64,000 nt of DNA, taken from Mycobacteroides sp. LB1. GTDB taxonomy: Bacteria; Actinomycetota; Actinomycetes; Mycobacteriales; Mycobacteriaceae. The translations under genes and the position numbers were made by a program. The notes under the pieces were generated by a model. It made no database searches. It was not told the DNA's origin and saw nothing but the letters and a program-made list of their open reading frames with translations. The DNA lies in assembly GCF_013449725.1 (NCBI RefSeq), contig NZ_JACCFF010000006.1, positions 186,001-250,000 on the forward strand. The letters are read 5' to 3'. Below, piece by piece: positions 26,580-34,889 of the stretch (positions within the stretch are counted from its first letter, which is position 1; every line of letters starts with the position of its first letter).

Positions 26580-27371
26580 GTGCTTGTGAAATATGGTCTC
26601 GGGTTGACGCTGGTGTTGACGTGTGGCGTGGTCGGCGGGTGCCTCAAACCGCCGGATCAGCCCCAGCCGGTTGAAGTCCAGTCTTCCACCAGCACAACGA
26701 CATCGAAACCGACGGTATCTCTCACCCCGGCGCAAGCGCCGCCGACCGCCAAGCCCGCGTTCGGGTTCACCCCGACGCTGGAGGCGGTGAGCGGTAAACA
26801 GGGGCGAGTGACTTACAAGGTCCAGCTGCCGCAGGTGACCGGGGATAAGGCCGCGGCTCGGGACAGATTCAACGAAGGCATGCGTGCGGCACTTCAGGAT
26901 GTGGTGCGCGACTTGGATGATCCGAAGCTCACGAAACCGGCGACGATAGGCGACGGGCAGCTGGCGGTACGCGAATCGAGCCGGGTCTCCTTCATCGGCC
27001 CACATGTGGTGGCGGGCCTGGCGGTATTTCTCTGGGATGGCGGCGGTGCACACCCCAACCAGTCGGCGGCGACGATCACCATCAACACCGATACGGCCCA
27101 GCCGGTGATGTTCGATCAGGTTTTCCTCGATCAGGAGGCGGCCCGAGTGCAGTTGCGGAAACTGGCCCTGGAGCTCGGTCCGCCCGATCGCATCAAGGCC
27201 GCCGTGGACATGAAGTCCGAGCAATTCCTGCATTGGCTGCCGGCACCTAAGGGGCTGACCTTCTATGTCTCCGTTGCGCATGTTGCCGGGGACTACATAC
27301 CGGTTGCCGTGCCCTGGGAGCGGATTCGCGATCTGGTGGCTCCGGAGATGCAGAAGGTGCTCAGCCAGTAG
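26580..27371 (+). CDS. Lipoprotein with RsiV/DUF3298-like domain (second of a tandem pair)
   Basis: A 263-residue paralogue of the preceding lipoprotein, with matching blocks (FGFTPTLEAV, INTDTAQPVMFDQVF, PVAVPWERIRDLV). Hydrophobic N-terminus, then V-G-G-C with Cys21 as lipid anchor and a Ser/Thr/Pro linker. GTG 26580 and GTG 26586 are both possible: a strong GGGGAGG is four bases from the first and ten from the second. The last 11 bases overlap the convergent flavin monooxygenase gene. Confidence 0.74.
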   Translation: MLVKYGLGLTLVLTCGVVGGCLKPPDQPQPVEVQSSTSTTTSKPTVSLTPAQAPPTAKPAFGFTPTLEAVSGKQGRVTYKVQLPQVTGDKAAARDRFNEGMRAALQDVVRDLDDPKLTKPATIGDGQLAVRESSRVSFIGPHVVAGLAVFLWDGGGAHPNQSAATITINTDTAQPVMFDQVFLDQEAARVQLRKLALELGPPDRIKAAVDMKSEQFLHWLPAPKGLTFYVSVAHVAGDYIPVAVPWERIRDLVAPEMQKVLSQ

Positions 27372-28614
27372 GGAAGCGGCGGGCGAAATCGGGTGCATGC
27401 TCGGGCAGCGGCCCGATCGCCACACCGTATGCCGGAATCGCTTGCAACCATGGGTATTTGGTGGCAATCGACAACACCGAAGCGATCCTGGTGCTTGGGG
27501 TGACCGTGGTCGCAGAGTCGACCGCCGAGAACACCCGCCGGTGTACGGCGCGTTGCACACGCTGGATCAGGGCGGTCGGCCCCCACCGGCGCAGCTGCAC
27601 CTTGCGAAGGTCGGCGGTGGTGAGTGTTCCCTCGCGCAGCGGCTCGGCGAGGATGCGCGCGGTGGCCACCGCGTCGGCGATCGCGAGGTTGATACCGACG
27701 CCACCGACCGGGGACATGGCGTGTGCGGCGTCACCGATGAACAGCAGGCCCTCTCGGTACCATTTACGGAGCCGATTCAGCTGCACATCAAGCAATTTCA
27801 CGTCATCCCAGCTGGTAATGGCATCGGTGCGATCGGCCAGCCAGGGCGCCATCTCGGCGATTCGGTCACGCAGCACCTGCACATCGCCGCTGCGCATCTG
27901 CGAGTCGGTGCCCTTGCCGATGAGATAGCCGCACTGGAAGTAGTCGCCGCGATCGAGCATCACCATGAATCGGTTGGCGCCGACCCGTGCGCGCGGTCCC
28001 TGCGGGTCATCGGAATGCTTGGGGAGGCGGAACCACCAGACATCGATCGGAACGCCGAATGACCGAGGTCGCATTCCTGCCGCTGCGCGCAGCACCGAGC
28101 CGCGGCCATCGCAGGCAACGGTGAGATCCGCCCTGATCTGGCCGGTTTCTCCTGCAGTGGTGCGATATTCGACTCCGGTGATGCGGTCACCGGATCGCAG
28201 GATCCCGGTGACCTCAGTGCTGCGCAACAGCCGGAAGGTGGGCTCGGTCTCTGCGGCGCTGGCCAGCATTTCCAGGAAGTCCCACTGAGGTGCCATCGCC
28301 ATGTGCTTATGCGGTCCGGGAAGCCGATTGAGATCGCCCAGCCGGAACGTCTGCTCACCGAGGTCCACCGTCACCTGCTGAACGAGGTTGTGCGGCATGG
28401 CTGCGAATTGCGGGCCGAGCCCCAACTCGTCGAGCAGGTTCAGAGTGCTGGCGTGCACGGTGTCTCCACGGAAGTCCCGCAGGAAATCGGGGTGTTTCTC
28501 GAGAACAGTGACGTTGACACCGGCACGTGCGAGCAGTAGCGCCAACATCATTCCGGCGGGTCCTCCTCCGGAGATCGCACAGGTGGTGCTCTGCGGCTGA
28601 TCAGGTTTCGTCAC
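27361..28614 (-). CDS. FAD-binding aromatic-type monooxygenase (group A)
   Basis: A 417-residue flavin hydroxylase: dinucleotide motif G-G-G-P-A-G (16-21), a D-G-R-G segment near 170-173 and G-D-A-A-H-A-M-S-P-V-G-G-V-G-I-N in the second half, the PheA/TfdB/UbiH signature. It starts at GTG 28614 inside the end of the preceding membrane-anchored protein gene (14-base overlap), so it is the last gene of a five-gene minus-strand operon. That linkage is odd for a soluble hydroxylase. Candidate roles are modification of a quinone or small ligand used by the membrane proteins, or antibiotic inactivation; neither is shown. Confidence 0.8.
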   Translation of the reverse strand: MTKPDQPQSTTCAISGGGPAGMMLALLLARAGVNVTVLEKHPDFLRDFRGDTVHASTLNLLDELGLGPQFAAMPHNLVQQVTVDLGEQTFRLGDLNRLPGPHKHMAMAPQWDFLEMLASAAETEPTFRLLRSTEVTGILRSGDRITGVEYRTTAGETGQIRADLTVACDGRGSVLRAAAGMRPRSFGVPIDVWWFRLPKHSDDPQGPRARVGANRFMVMLDRGDYFQCGYLIGKGTDSQMRSGDVQVLRDRIAEMAPWLADRTDAITSWDDVKLLDVQLNRLRKWYREGLLFIGDAAHAMSPVGGVGINLAIADAVATARILAEPLREGTLTTADLRKVQLRRWGPTALIQRVQRAVHRRVFSAVDSATTVTPSTRIASVLSIATKYPWLQAIPAYGVAIGPLPEHAPDFARRFPTG

Positions 28615-29122
28615 GAGTTCTCCTCCATGCCGCGATCAGGATCCCGGCCAATGCGAACACGGGTATCAACGAGATCATCCAACTCAACCCCAGCGGCGGT
28701 CCCGGCTGGGGTAGCACCTCCAAGTTGAGGGTGCCCTTCCCGGGTCCGCGCGGACCGGTGATATCGAAGATGAACTGGTGCTGCCCTTCTTCTTGCAGGG
28801 CCCGGATATCCAAGCCCCAAACCTCGCGTTTGCGCGGGTGGCGGGCCAACGGTTCGGTGCGTGGCTGCCGCCCGTCGGGGGTCACAACGGTGAGCGTGCC
28901 CGACTTGCCGGTGATCCCATCGGCGGGGATGAAGCTGAAGTCCAGCGATTGCATGGCGCGCAGCGGCCAGGTCGAGAACCCGACGGTCAGCTGGTATGGG
29001 CCCGCGTTCACCTGTTCGGTGTGCACCACGTTGACGGGTGCGTAGGCATTCGCGGGGGCGCTGATCCCGAGGGACAGGCCGACGATGGCGAAGAGCGCCA
29101 GCAGCATTCGGGTGTATCTCAT
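28601..29122 (-). CDS. Secreted protein with C-terminal membrane anchor
   Basis: A 173-residue protein: signal peptide (residues 1-26, ending A-N-A), an extracytoplasmic beta-rich domain (about 30-140) and one C-terminal hydrophobic helix (about 148-166) followed by W-R-R-T-R, a tail anchor. The ATG at 29122 overlaps the upstream stop (ATGA) and the frame overlaps the downstream monooxygenase by 14 bases. A longer frame open to 30127 is the shadow of the neighbouring gene. The plan (signal, beta domain, tail helix) resembles CopC/YcnI-type metal proteins, but no metal motif is evident. Confidence 0.72.
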   Translation of the reverse strand: MRYTRMLLALFAIVGLSLGISAPANAYAPVNVVHTEQVNAGPYQLTVGFSTWPLRAMQSLDFSFIPADGITGKSGTLTVVTPDGRQPRTEPLARHPRKREVWGLDIRALQEEGQHQFIFDITGPRGPGKGTLNLEVLPQPGPPLGLSWMISLIPVFALAGILIAAWRRTRDET

Positions 29123-30255
29123 GCGACGGCCTCTACCGGGTCGGCGTCGTTCCCGGGTACCCGCAACATCAGTGCAATGCGTTGGGCCAGGAATCCGGCG
29201 AGCGCGCCCAACACCAGTCCGGCCAGGCCCACGGTGACGTAGCTGCTCGCGGATTCGGTCCCGTCGGGGTACAGCATCGCCCCCTGCGCCAGATAGCCCA
29301 TGCCCGCAACCGAGCCCACAATGGCGCCGACGATCGTCATAGGCCGCCGTTGCCACGGATGATCCTTGACGAGGTACAGCAGTCCCGCGGCAAGCGCGGC
29401 GAAGATCCCGAGGAACATCGGCATCATTCCCGGTATTGTGGGTGGGCCGCCCCACAGGTCGTCCCGCAGGGGCAATCCCACCGCTGCGGCGTATTCGCGT
29501 GCGGCCCATGGCGAGAACCACCAGAAGATTGCCTGGAGCGCGCCCATGATCGCCGCCACGCCGAACGGAGCCAGTGGCGACCGCAATACGCCCGCAACGA
29601 TCAGCAGGACGAGCGGAACGATGAACGCGGACCCCAGTGAGAGCGGGTTGAACTCGAATTTGAAGACGTACAGTGCGGTGAACGGAACGGCCGTCGTCGC
29701 CGCCACCAGGGACGACTGTGCCATCAAACCGACCGTGCCCCAGCGGAATCGGCGTGCCGCGGCGAAGGTGACGATGCTGCCGAGGTCGGCGACGGTCCCC
29801 GATACGAACAACGCGAAATGTGGTGGCGAGGCCAGGATGGCATCGAACCCGTACACCGTGTGCCACCACAGATCCAGTAGTCCGTACATGAGAAAGGCTG
29901 CGGCGCCACAGCCGGAGATCAGGAAGCCCAGGGGCGCGGTAAACCTGCCGCCGAACACGCGGATCGGAACTCCACCCACCCAGCGCGGTATGTTTTCGCC
30001 CGCACGCTGTGCGGCCGTGCTCATCAAAACCATGATGAGGCTGGTGATCCCACCGATCGCGCTGCCCGAGTACAGGAACAGATGTGGCAGCGTGAAGAAC
30101 GTGTCGGGTCCCACGTCGCTGTGCCATTGCACGTCCCAGGTGGTGCCAATCGCACCCACCACGCTTCCCAGCAGGACCCCGTACGCCCCCAGCGGTGCGT
30201 ACTTCTCGACGGTGGCGCGGGTGATTCGCGTCGTCTGTTCTGTACCGGTGCTCAT
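29119..30255 (-). CDS. Polytopic membrane protein with conserved His/Trp motifs
   Basis: A 378-residue protein with roughly nine to ten hydrophobic helices. Early loops carry W-D-V-Q-W-H, then T-L-P-H-L-F-L-Y and later L-D-L-W-W-H-T-V-Y-G-F-D and S-P-P-H-F-A-L, a pattern of paired His at helix ends that suggests metal or heme contact. I use ATG 30255 because GGAGG lies exactly five bases upstream; GTG 30267 falls at the edge of that site. It is separated by one base from the upstream gene and overlaps the downstream one (ATGA). No family name is recognised with confidence. Confidence 0.72.
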   Translation of the reverse strand: MSTGTEQTTRITRATVEKYAPLGAYGVLLGSVVGAIGTTWDVQWHSDVGPDTFFTLPHLFLYSGSAIGGITSLIMVLMSTAAQRAGENIPRWVGGVPIRVFGGRFTAPLGFLISGCGAAAFLMYGLLDLWWHTVYGFDAILASPPHFALFVSGTVADLGSIVTFAAARRFRWGTVGLMAQSSLVAATTAVPFTALYVFKFEFNPLSLGSAFIVPLVLLIVAGVLRSPLAPFGVAAIMGALQAIFWWFSPWAAREYAAAVGLPLRDDLWGGPPTIPGMMPMFLGIFAALAAGLLYLVKDHPWQRRPMTIVGAIVGSVAGMGYLAQGAMLYPDGTESASSYVTVGLAGLVLGALAGFLAQRIALMLRVPGNDADPVEAVA

Positions 30256-30256
30256 C

Positions 30257-30670
30257 TCAACCTCCACTTACCCATAGTGGCATCGTTGCGCGTTCGTCTG
30301 GGTCTCCCGACGGCGGCGTGACGGTCACGACTATCTCCCAGGGCCCGGCCATCGACAGCATCACCTGGTCGAACTTCGTGCGTCCGGATATGATCTCCCG
30401 CTGCGGCGGCATTGCGTGGCCCATCAACGGCATGACCAATTCGACTGTCACCGATTCAGATTCGGGGAGACCCGGATCCTCCCGGTCGGCGATGGCGATT
30501 TCCAGCGCGGTCATCCCGACGCGGGGATTGTCTACGGTCACCGTGATGGTGTAGTGCTCGGTACCGGAGTACAGGGTGATGGCCTTGGGCGGGCTGGGCC
30601 AAGCAATCCATGCCAACGCCAATACCGCGGCCACGATCACCCCGAGCCCCACCCACACGCGACGTGTCAT
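30257..30670 (-). CDS. Membrane-anchored YtkA/FixH-like protein
   Basis: A 137-residue protein with one N-terminal membrane helix (about 5-24, no obvious cleavage) and an extracytoplasmic Ig-like beta domain. The motif V-M-P-L-M-G-H-A-M-P-P, with closely set Met and His, is the recognisable feature of the YtkA/FixH group, whose members accompany copper enzymes and cation pumps. Translationally coupled to the upstream 523-residue gene (ATGA). Likely job: binding or presenting a metal ion, probably copper, outside the membrane; this is inference. Confidence 0.7.
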   Translation of the reverse strand: MTRRVWVGLGVIVAAVLALAWIAWPSPPKAITLYSGTEHYTITVTVDNPRVGMTALEIAIADREDPGLPESESVTVELVMPLMGHAMPPQREIISGRTKFDQVMLSMAGPWEIVVTVTPPSGDPDERATMPLWVSGG

Positions 30671-32238
30671 GAGATGTCCAGTCGTACCGGGATCGTCAGC
30701 ACCCGATAGTCACGCTGGGACTGGATCCAGACGAGATACCGACCCGGCCGAGGGAAGGTGAAGGTGAACGGTACATCCGGCCCGAAGGCAGTCACCGTCT
30801 CATCGGGCGGGCTATCGCCGTTGAGGGGCGGCGCCCCCACCATCGGAGGTAGAGAAGACGCTGAATCATCTTGTACCGGTTCGCTATTACCCCGATGATT
30901 GGTGCCGTGCTCCATGCCGGGCATGTCGGCGCCGCCGTGACCGCCCATGGAATGAGCGTGCGCCCACACAGCCGAGTCCAATACCGCGGTCCCGAGATCG
31001 TCAGCGGGGGCGTCGCGCGGAATCGGGCCGGCGATCACCAGGTGACCGAGCATGCCCAGCCATGGCTGCAGCACGGGATCGGATCCGACGGTCGCGGTGA
31101 GCGTCGTCGGACGTCCCGCACGCAGGCCGGTGGCAGTCACGTGCACATGCAGCCCGTCGATCATGCGCATACCGGGTCCATCGAACGGCGCGGGTGCAGC
31201 GGGCTTTTCGCCGCGCGATATGAGCCCACCGGGTAGACGAACCGTCTGCACTCCACCGCCGCGTCGGGTGAACTCGGCCGAGACCGCGTAGCGGCCCGCC
31301 GCCGTTGGCGACAGCGGCACCGAATAGCGGCCCGGCGCAACCCTTATCGGATGCAGATGGGAGAGCTGCCCGTCCGGGGCCACCACCAACAGATGGATCA
31401 ATGCGCTGTCGTGGATGACCAGATCGTCGGCGGGCAGTCCGGTCGCCGTATCGATGAGTGAGAAGAAGACGTCTGTTGCATGCCCTGAATCCACCACCGG
31501 CTGTTCGGCGATGAGCATGGCCGAGGGGCGGGAGTAGTCGGTAACCGCGGGACGGTCGATCCGGTAGGGGTTGGCGGCGTTGTCGACGGTGGGGTCTCGT
31601 TGCAGCCCCGGTTCGGGCGGTGGCGGTGCCGACGTGGAGAGCACGGCGCCGGTAATCGCGACCGCGAGGGCCGTCACCGTGGCGGTCACCGGCAGCGCGA
31701 TCCATACCCCGCGACGTACCCGCGTGGCCACGACGAGGGAAACCACCAACAGCAGTCCAGTGGTGGCCAGGCCCACATAGGCCACCCGCTCGGGTGGTGA
31801 CATCGCCTGACCCACGAGGACCAACGGGATCCGAGCGGTGTGTACACCGTCGCTGATGGTGAGGTCGGTCGGCCCGGTGCGGTCGACGTCGAGGGTTGCA
31901 CCGTACGGGCCGGGTTTTTCACCGAGGATCACCATCGCGGTCGACGTGGGAACGCCCGAAGCGGGTTGATATTCGTCGGTACTGGCGCCGGTGGGCACGA
32001 GCTGCAGCCGGAGCGGGCCGGCCGCGGTGCCCTGGTGAGTGATGACATCGACACGCAGCGGGCCGGGAATGCTGGTGACACGGCGCGCCACCACGGTGAG
32101 CTCGCGCTGGCCGAGACTCTGGGCGACCTGTACATCGGCACCTGCGTTCGCCGAGTCAGCCGCGGCCGTGGGTGTTGTGCTGAACAATGCGAGGAGTGCC
32201 AGTACCAGCGGTAGGCATATCTCGCGCAAGCGGCTCAT
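30667..32238 (-). CDS. Large secreted/membrane protein with His/Met-rich segment, first gene of the operon
   Basis: A 523-residue protein: signal peptide (1-27), an N-terminal beta domain (30-145), two membrane helices (about 152-172 and 178-200), then a long extracytoplasmic region. That region holds L-S-H-L-H-P (292-297), D-G-L-H-V-H-V (361-367) and a His/Met-rich stretch at 427-449 with six His and four Met. The spacing is typical of copper-binding segments. It opens a five-gene operon with junction overlaps or a 1-base gap. Divergent from the small membrane protein at 32298, with only 59 bases between. Probable metal sensor, chaperone or scavenger. Confidence 0.72.
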   Translation of the reverse strand: MSRLREICLPLVLALLALFSTTPTAAADSANAGADVQVAQSLGQRELTVVARRVTSIPGPLRVDVITHQGTAAGPLRLQLVPTGASTDEYQPASGVPTSTAMVILGEKPGPYGATLDVDRTGPTDLTISDGVHTARIPLVLVGQAMSPPERVAYVGLATTGLLLVVSLVVATRVRRGVWIALPVTATVTALAVAITGAVLSTSAPPPPEPGLQRDPTVDNAANPYRIDRPAVTDYSRPSAMLIAEQPVVDSGHATDVFFSLIDTATGLPADDLVIHDSALIHLLVVAPDGQLSHLHPIRVAPGRYSVPLSPTAAGRYAVSAEFTRRGGGVQTVRLPGGLISRGEKPAAPAPFDGPGMRMIDGLHVHVTATGLRAGRPTTLTATVGSDPVLQPWLGMLGHLVIAGPIPRDAPADDLGTAVLDSAVWAHAHSMGGHGGADMPGMEHGTNHRGNSEPVQDDSASSLPPMVGAPPLNGDSPPDETVTAFGPDVPFTFTFPRPGRYLVWIQSQRDYRVLTIPVRLDIS

Positions 32239-32285
32239 CGTGATCCAGTCTGCCCTGCCCTGGCGAGCGCCCGTTGTGGTCCGCC

Positions 32286-32291
32286 TAAACT
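32286..32291 (+). promoter_or_regulatory. Predicted -10 box for the small membrane protein gene
   Basis: TAAACT ends six bases before the GTG at 32298, consistent with a leaderless transcript diverging from the metal-handling operon. Confidence 0.45.
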
Positions 32292-32297
32292 GGCGGC

Positions 32298-32546
32298 GTG
32301 TACAGCGACAGCGTGATCGGCCTACTGGGTTGGTGGGACGGCGTGGAGCTGTGGCTCAGCGGACGCGGGTTCATCTTGCAAACGATCATCGTGATGCCGG
32401 TGGTTCTGACTTTGGCGTATGCGATGGCGATGGCCGGTGACAAGATCTTGTTTCTCCTAATCGGCGCGGTGAACCACCTCGGTTGGTTTGACCCGGCGCG
32501 CCGTCGTGCCATCGAGACCTCCGTCGCCCCGGTGGACCCGTCATGA
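32298..32546 (+). CDS. Small membrane protein
   Basis: An 82-residue protein with one long central hydrophobic region (about 24-58, perhaps two short helices), a Trp-rich N-terminus and a charged C-terminal tail. GTG 32298 is supported by a -10 box six bases upstream. Its stop overlaps the ATG of a 28-residue single-helix peptide (ATGA). No family recognised; lying divergent from the His/Met-rich operon it could be part of the same response. Confidence 0.6.
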   Translation: MYSDSVIGLLGWWDGVELWLSGRGFILQTIIVMPVVLTLAYAMAMAGDKILFLLIGAVNHLGWFDPARRRAIETSVAPVDPS

Positions 32547-32629
32547 GTGGTATGCCCCAGTCGCGTGTGACGTTGGCGCTGATTGCGCTGGCGGTTTTGG
32601 TGATAGTCGCCTGGCTGTTGAGCCGCTAG
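32543..32629 (+). CDS. Very small (28-residue) single-helix membrane peptide
   Basis: ATG 32543 overlaps the upstream stop in an ATGA junction and is followed by 27 codons: a short polar start ending in Arg, then an uninterrupted hydrophobic helix (about residues 10-25) and a final Ser-Arg. The coupling and clean helix make it a credible small membrane protein, perhaps a stabilising partner of the 82-residue protein. It cannot be confirmed from one genome. Confidence 0.5.
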   Translation: MSGMPQSRVTLALIALAVLVIVAWLLSR

Positions 32630-32700
32630 CGCCTGCCGGTTGATCCATTAGTGCTCCTACCTGCTCGTTCATCCGTTAAGACGGCATCAAGAAGCTCTGC

Positions 32701-32706
32701 TACGCT
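32701..32706 (+). promoter_or_regulatory. -10 box of the sulfate-transport leader transcript
   Basis: TACGCT ends seven bases before the ATG at 32714, so the transcript is predicted to begin on the start codon of the leader peptide. The -35 region is weak. Confidence 0.55.
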
Positions 32707-32713
32707 TCCGCCC

Positions 32714-32806
32714 ATGCACACCGCTCCCGGTAGCCGCGTGCGCCACATTTTGGCGCTCATCGCGGTCGGCACATGCGCTGTTGCAGACGTTCACTGTTGT
32801 CGCTAG
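32714..32806 (+). CDS. Cysteine-containing leader peptide upstream of the sulfate transporter operon
   Basis: A 30-residue frame ending H-C-C-R-stop, with a third Cys at residue 21. It has a leaderless start and lies 131 bases before subI. Short leaderless frames with tandem Cys codons are known in mycobacteria as cysteine-responsive attenuators: when cysteinyl-tRNA is scarce, ribosomes stall at the Cys codons and downstream sulfur genes are expressed. The position before a sulfate importer fits exactly. I did not find an unambiguous pair of competing stems in the 131-base gap, so the read-out (terminator or translation) is unresolved. The other bases of the 32630-32937 gap show no further gene. 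Confidence 0.72.
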   Translation: MHTAPGSRVRHILALIAVGTCAVADVHCCR

Positions 32807-32937
32807 ACCCATACCCGTCCGCGGTTTGGTGTCGGTAGCGCCTGGTTCGAAGGCCCACTGGCTGTTTCGCTACCTTTCTGTCGTCACGGGATTCAGAGTA
32901 TTGCCCCAGATAATCGCCATCCCACGAAAGGCATCCC

Positions 32938-33993
32938 ATGTTTGACCCCCTGATCAACGTCGCGAAGACGGTCAGTGCCAGCCGCTGGCGCCGCATTGGA
33001 GTTCTTGCTGCAGCCGCAACTGTTCTCTCCGCCTGCGGTGGGGGAGCAAGCGATGTCGCCGGTGGCGAGTCGCACTCGAATGCCGACACCACCTTGACCC
33101 TGGTCGCCTACGCCGTTCCGGAACCGGGCTGGAAGAAGATCATTCCGGCCTTCGCGAACACCGCCGAAGGCAAGGGTGTCGGCGTGACCACCTCATATGG
33201 GGCGTCCGGGGATCAGTCCCGCGCCGTGGTCGACGGCAAGCCCGCCGATATCGTGAACTTCTCGGTCGAGCCCGATGTGAGCCGTCTGGTGAAGGCGGGC
33301 AAGGTTTCCGAGGACTGGAACGCAGACGCCACCAAGGGTGTGCCGTTTGGTTCGGTGGTCTCGCTCGTCGTGCGCAAGGGCAACCCGAAGAACATCAAGG
33401 ACTGGGATGACCTGCTCCAGCCCGGAATCACGGTAATCACCCCCAGCCCGTTGAGCTCGGGTTCGGCCAAGTGGAACCTCCTGGCGCCCTACGCGGCCAA
33501 GAGCAACGGCGGCCGCGATGACCAGGCGGGTATCGACTACGTCAGCAAGCTCGTTGGCGAGCACATCAAGCAGCGCCCCGGTTCCGGGCGCGAGGCCACT
33601 GACGTGTTCCTGCAGGGCAGCGGTGACGTGCTGATCAGCTATGAGAACGAGGCGATCAACGTCGAACGCCAGGGTAAGGACGTCGAGCACGTCAATCCGC
33701 CCCAGACGTTCAAGATCGAGAACCCGGTTGCCGTCGTCAAGGACAGCGCGCACCTCGACAAGGTGAACGCCCTGAAGAACTTCCTGTACACCCCGGAGGC
33801 GCAGAAGATCTGGGCGGAGGCAGGTTTCCGTCCTGTCGATCCGGCCGTTACGGCAGAATTCGCCAAGGACTTCCCGACGCCGGAGAAGCTGTGGACCATC
33901 GCCGAACTGGGCGGCTGGAAGACCGTTGACCCTGCACTGTTTGATAAGGAAAACGGCAGCATCACCAAGATCTACAAGAAGGCCACCGGATGA
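32938..33993 (+). CDS. subI: Sulfate-binding lipoprotein of the ABC importer
   Basis: A 351-residue periplasmic-type solute-binding protein. The lipobox L-S-A-C places the lipid anchor at Cys33. The mature protein shows the sulfate-binding family pattern (YAVPEPGWKKIIPAF, SYGASGDQSRAV, VSLVVRKGNPK, QGSGDVLISYENEA). It captures sulfate (or thiosulfate) for CysT/CysW/CysA. AAAGG precedes the ATG. First structural gene of subI-cysT-cysW-cysA, overlapping cysT by four bases, and probably under control of the Cys leader peptide. Confidence 0.92.
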   Translation: MFDPLINVAKTVSASRWRRIGVLAAAATVLSACGGGASDVAGGESHSNADTTLTLVAYAVPEPGWKKIIPAFANTAEGKGVGVTTSYGASGDQSRAVVDGKPADIVNFSVEPDVSRLVKAGKVSEDWNADATKGVPFGSVVSLVVRKGNPKNIKDWDDLLQPGITVITPSPLSSGSAKWNLLAPYAAKSNGGRDDQAGIDYVSKLVGEHIKQRPGSGREATDVFLQGSGDVLISYENEAINVERQGKDVEHVNPPQTFKIENPVAVVKDSAHLDKVNALKNFLYTPEAQKIWAEAGFRPVDPAVTAEFAKDFPTPEKLWTIAELGGWKTVDPALFDKENGSITKIYKKATG

Positions 33994-34889
33994 CAGCGTC
34001 CACCGAACAGTCGACGGAACCGGCTTCCGAGCCGAAACCGTCTGCCCGGCCCGACCGTGAGGTCGGTGCCGGGCAGACGGGGGGGCTGTTGAGGCGCCGG
34101 TACGGCAGTACCTCGCTGCGGGTCGGTGCGGCATCGATTTGGCTCAGCATCATCGTGCTGCTGCCACTGGCCGCAATCATCTGGCAGTCGGCCGGCGGTG
34201 GATGGACCGCGTTCTGGAACGCCGTCACCTCTAACGCCGCGGTGAGCTCGTTCCGGGTCACCCTGGGGGTCTCGTTCGCGGTGGCCGTAATCAACCTGTT
34301 TTTCGGGCTGCTGGTGGCCTGGGTGCTGACGCGTGATGACTTCCCCGGAAAGCGGTTGGTTGACGCCGTCATCGACCTGCCGTTCGCGTTGCCGACGATC
34401 GTGGCGAGTCTGGTGATGCTCGCGCTGTACGGCCCGGGCAGCCCGGTGGGCATCCACATCCAGCACACCAGTTGGGGTATCGGGATTGCGCTGCTGTTCG
34501 TCACCTTGCCGTTCGTGGTGCGATCCGTGCAGCCGGTCCTACTGGAACTCGACCAGTCTGTCGAGGAGGCCGCCGCCTCCCTGGGGGCCGACAACTGGAC
34601 GATCTTCCGGGCGGTGATCCTTCCGGCGCTGCTCCCGTCATTGTTATCTGGTGCGGGACTCGCCTTTTCACGTGCGATCGGCGAATACGGTTCGGTGGTG
34701 CTGATCGGTGGCGCCGTGCCCGGTGAGACGGAAGTGTCCTCGCAGTGGATCAGGACGCTGATCGAAAACGACGACCGAACCGGTGCCGCAGCGATCTCGA
34801 TTGTGCTGCTGCTTATTTCGTTCGTTGTGCTGTTCATCCTGCGCACCATCGGGTCGCGTGCGGCCAAGCGAGAGGAGCTGGCGCAGTGA
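33990..34889 (+). CDS. cysT: Sulfate ABC transporter permease CysT
   Basis: A 299-residue inner-membrane permease with about six helices after a polar, low-complexity N-terminal ~45 residues. The EAA loop that contacts the ATPase is visible as E-E-A-A-A-S-L-G-A-D (about residues 191-200). Start and stop overlap subI and cysW (ATGA and GTGA). Partner of CysW. Confidence 0.93.
   Translation: MTASTEQSTEPASEPKPSARPDREVGAGQTGGLLRRRYGSTSLRVGAASIWLSIIVLLPLAAIIWQSAGGGWTAFWNAVTSNAAVSSFRVTLGVSFAVAVINLFFGLLVAWVLTRDDFPGKRLVDAVIDLPFALPTIVASLVMLALYGPGSPVGIHIQHTSWGIGIALLFVTLPFVVRSVQPVLLELDQSVEEAAASLGADNWTIFRAVILPALLPSLLSGAGLAFSRAIGEYGSVVLIGGAVPGETEVSSQWIRTLIENDDRTGAAAISIVLLLISFVVLFILRTIGSRAAKREELAQ

Noticed and set aside
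29123..30127. N-terminal extension giving a 508-residue protein ending at 28601
   Set aside because: The extension runs antiparallel-frame through the polytopic membrane gene and is Arg/Gly/His-rich; the ATG at 29122 followed by a signal peptide is the real start.
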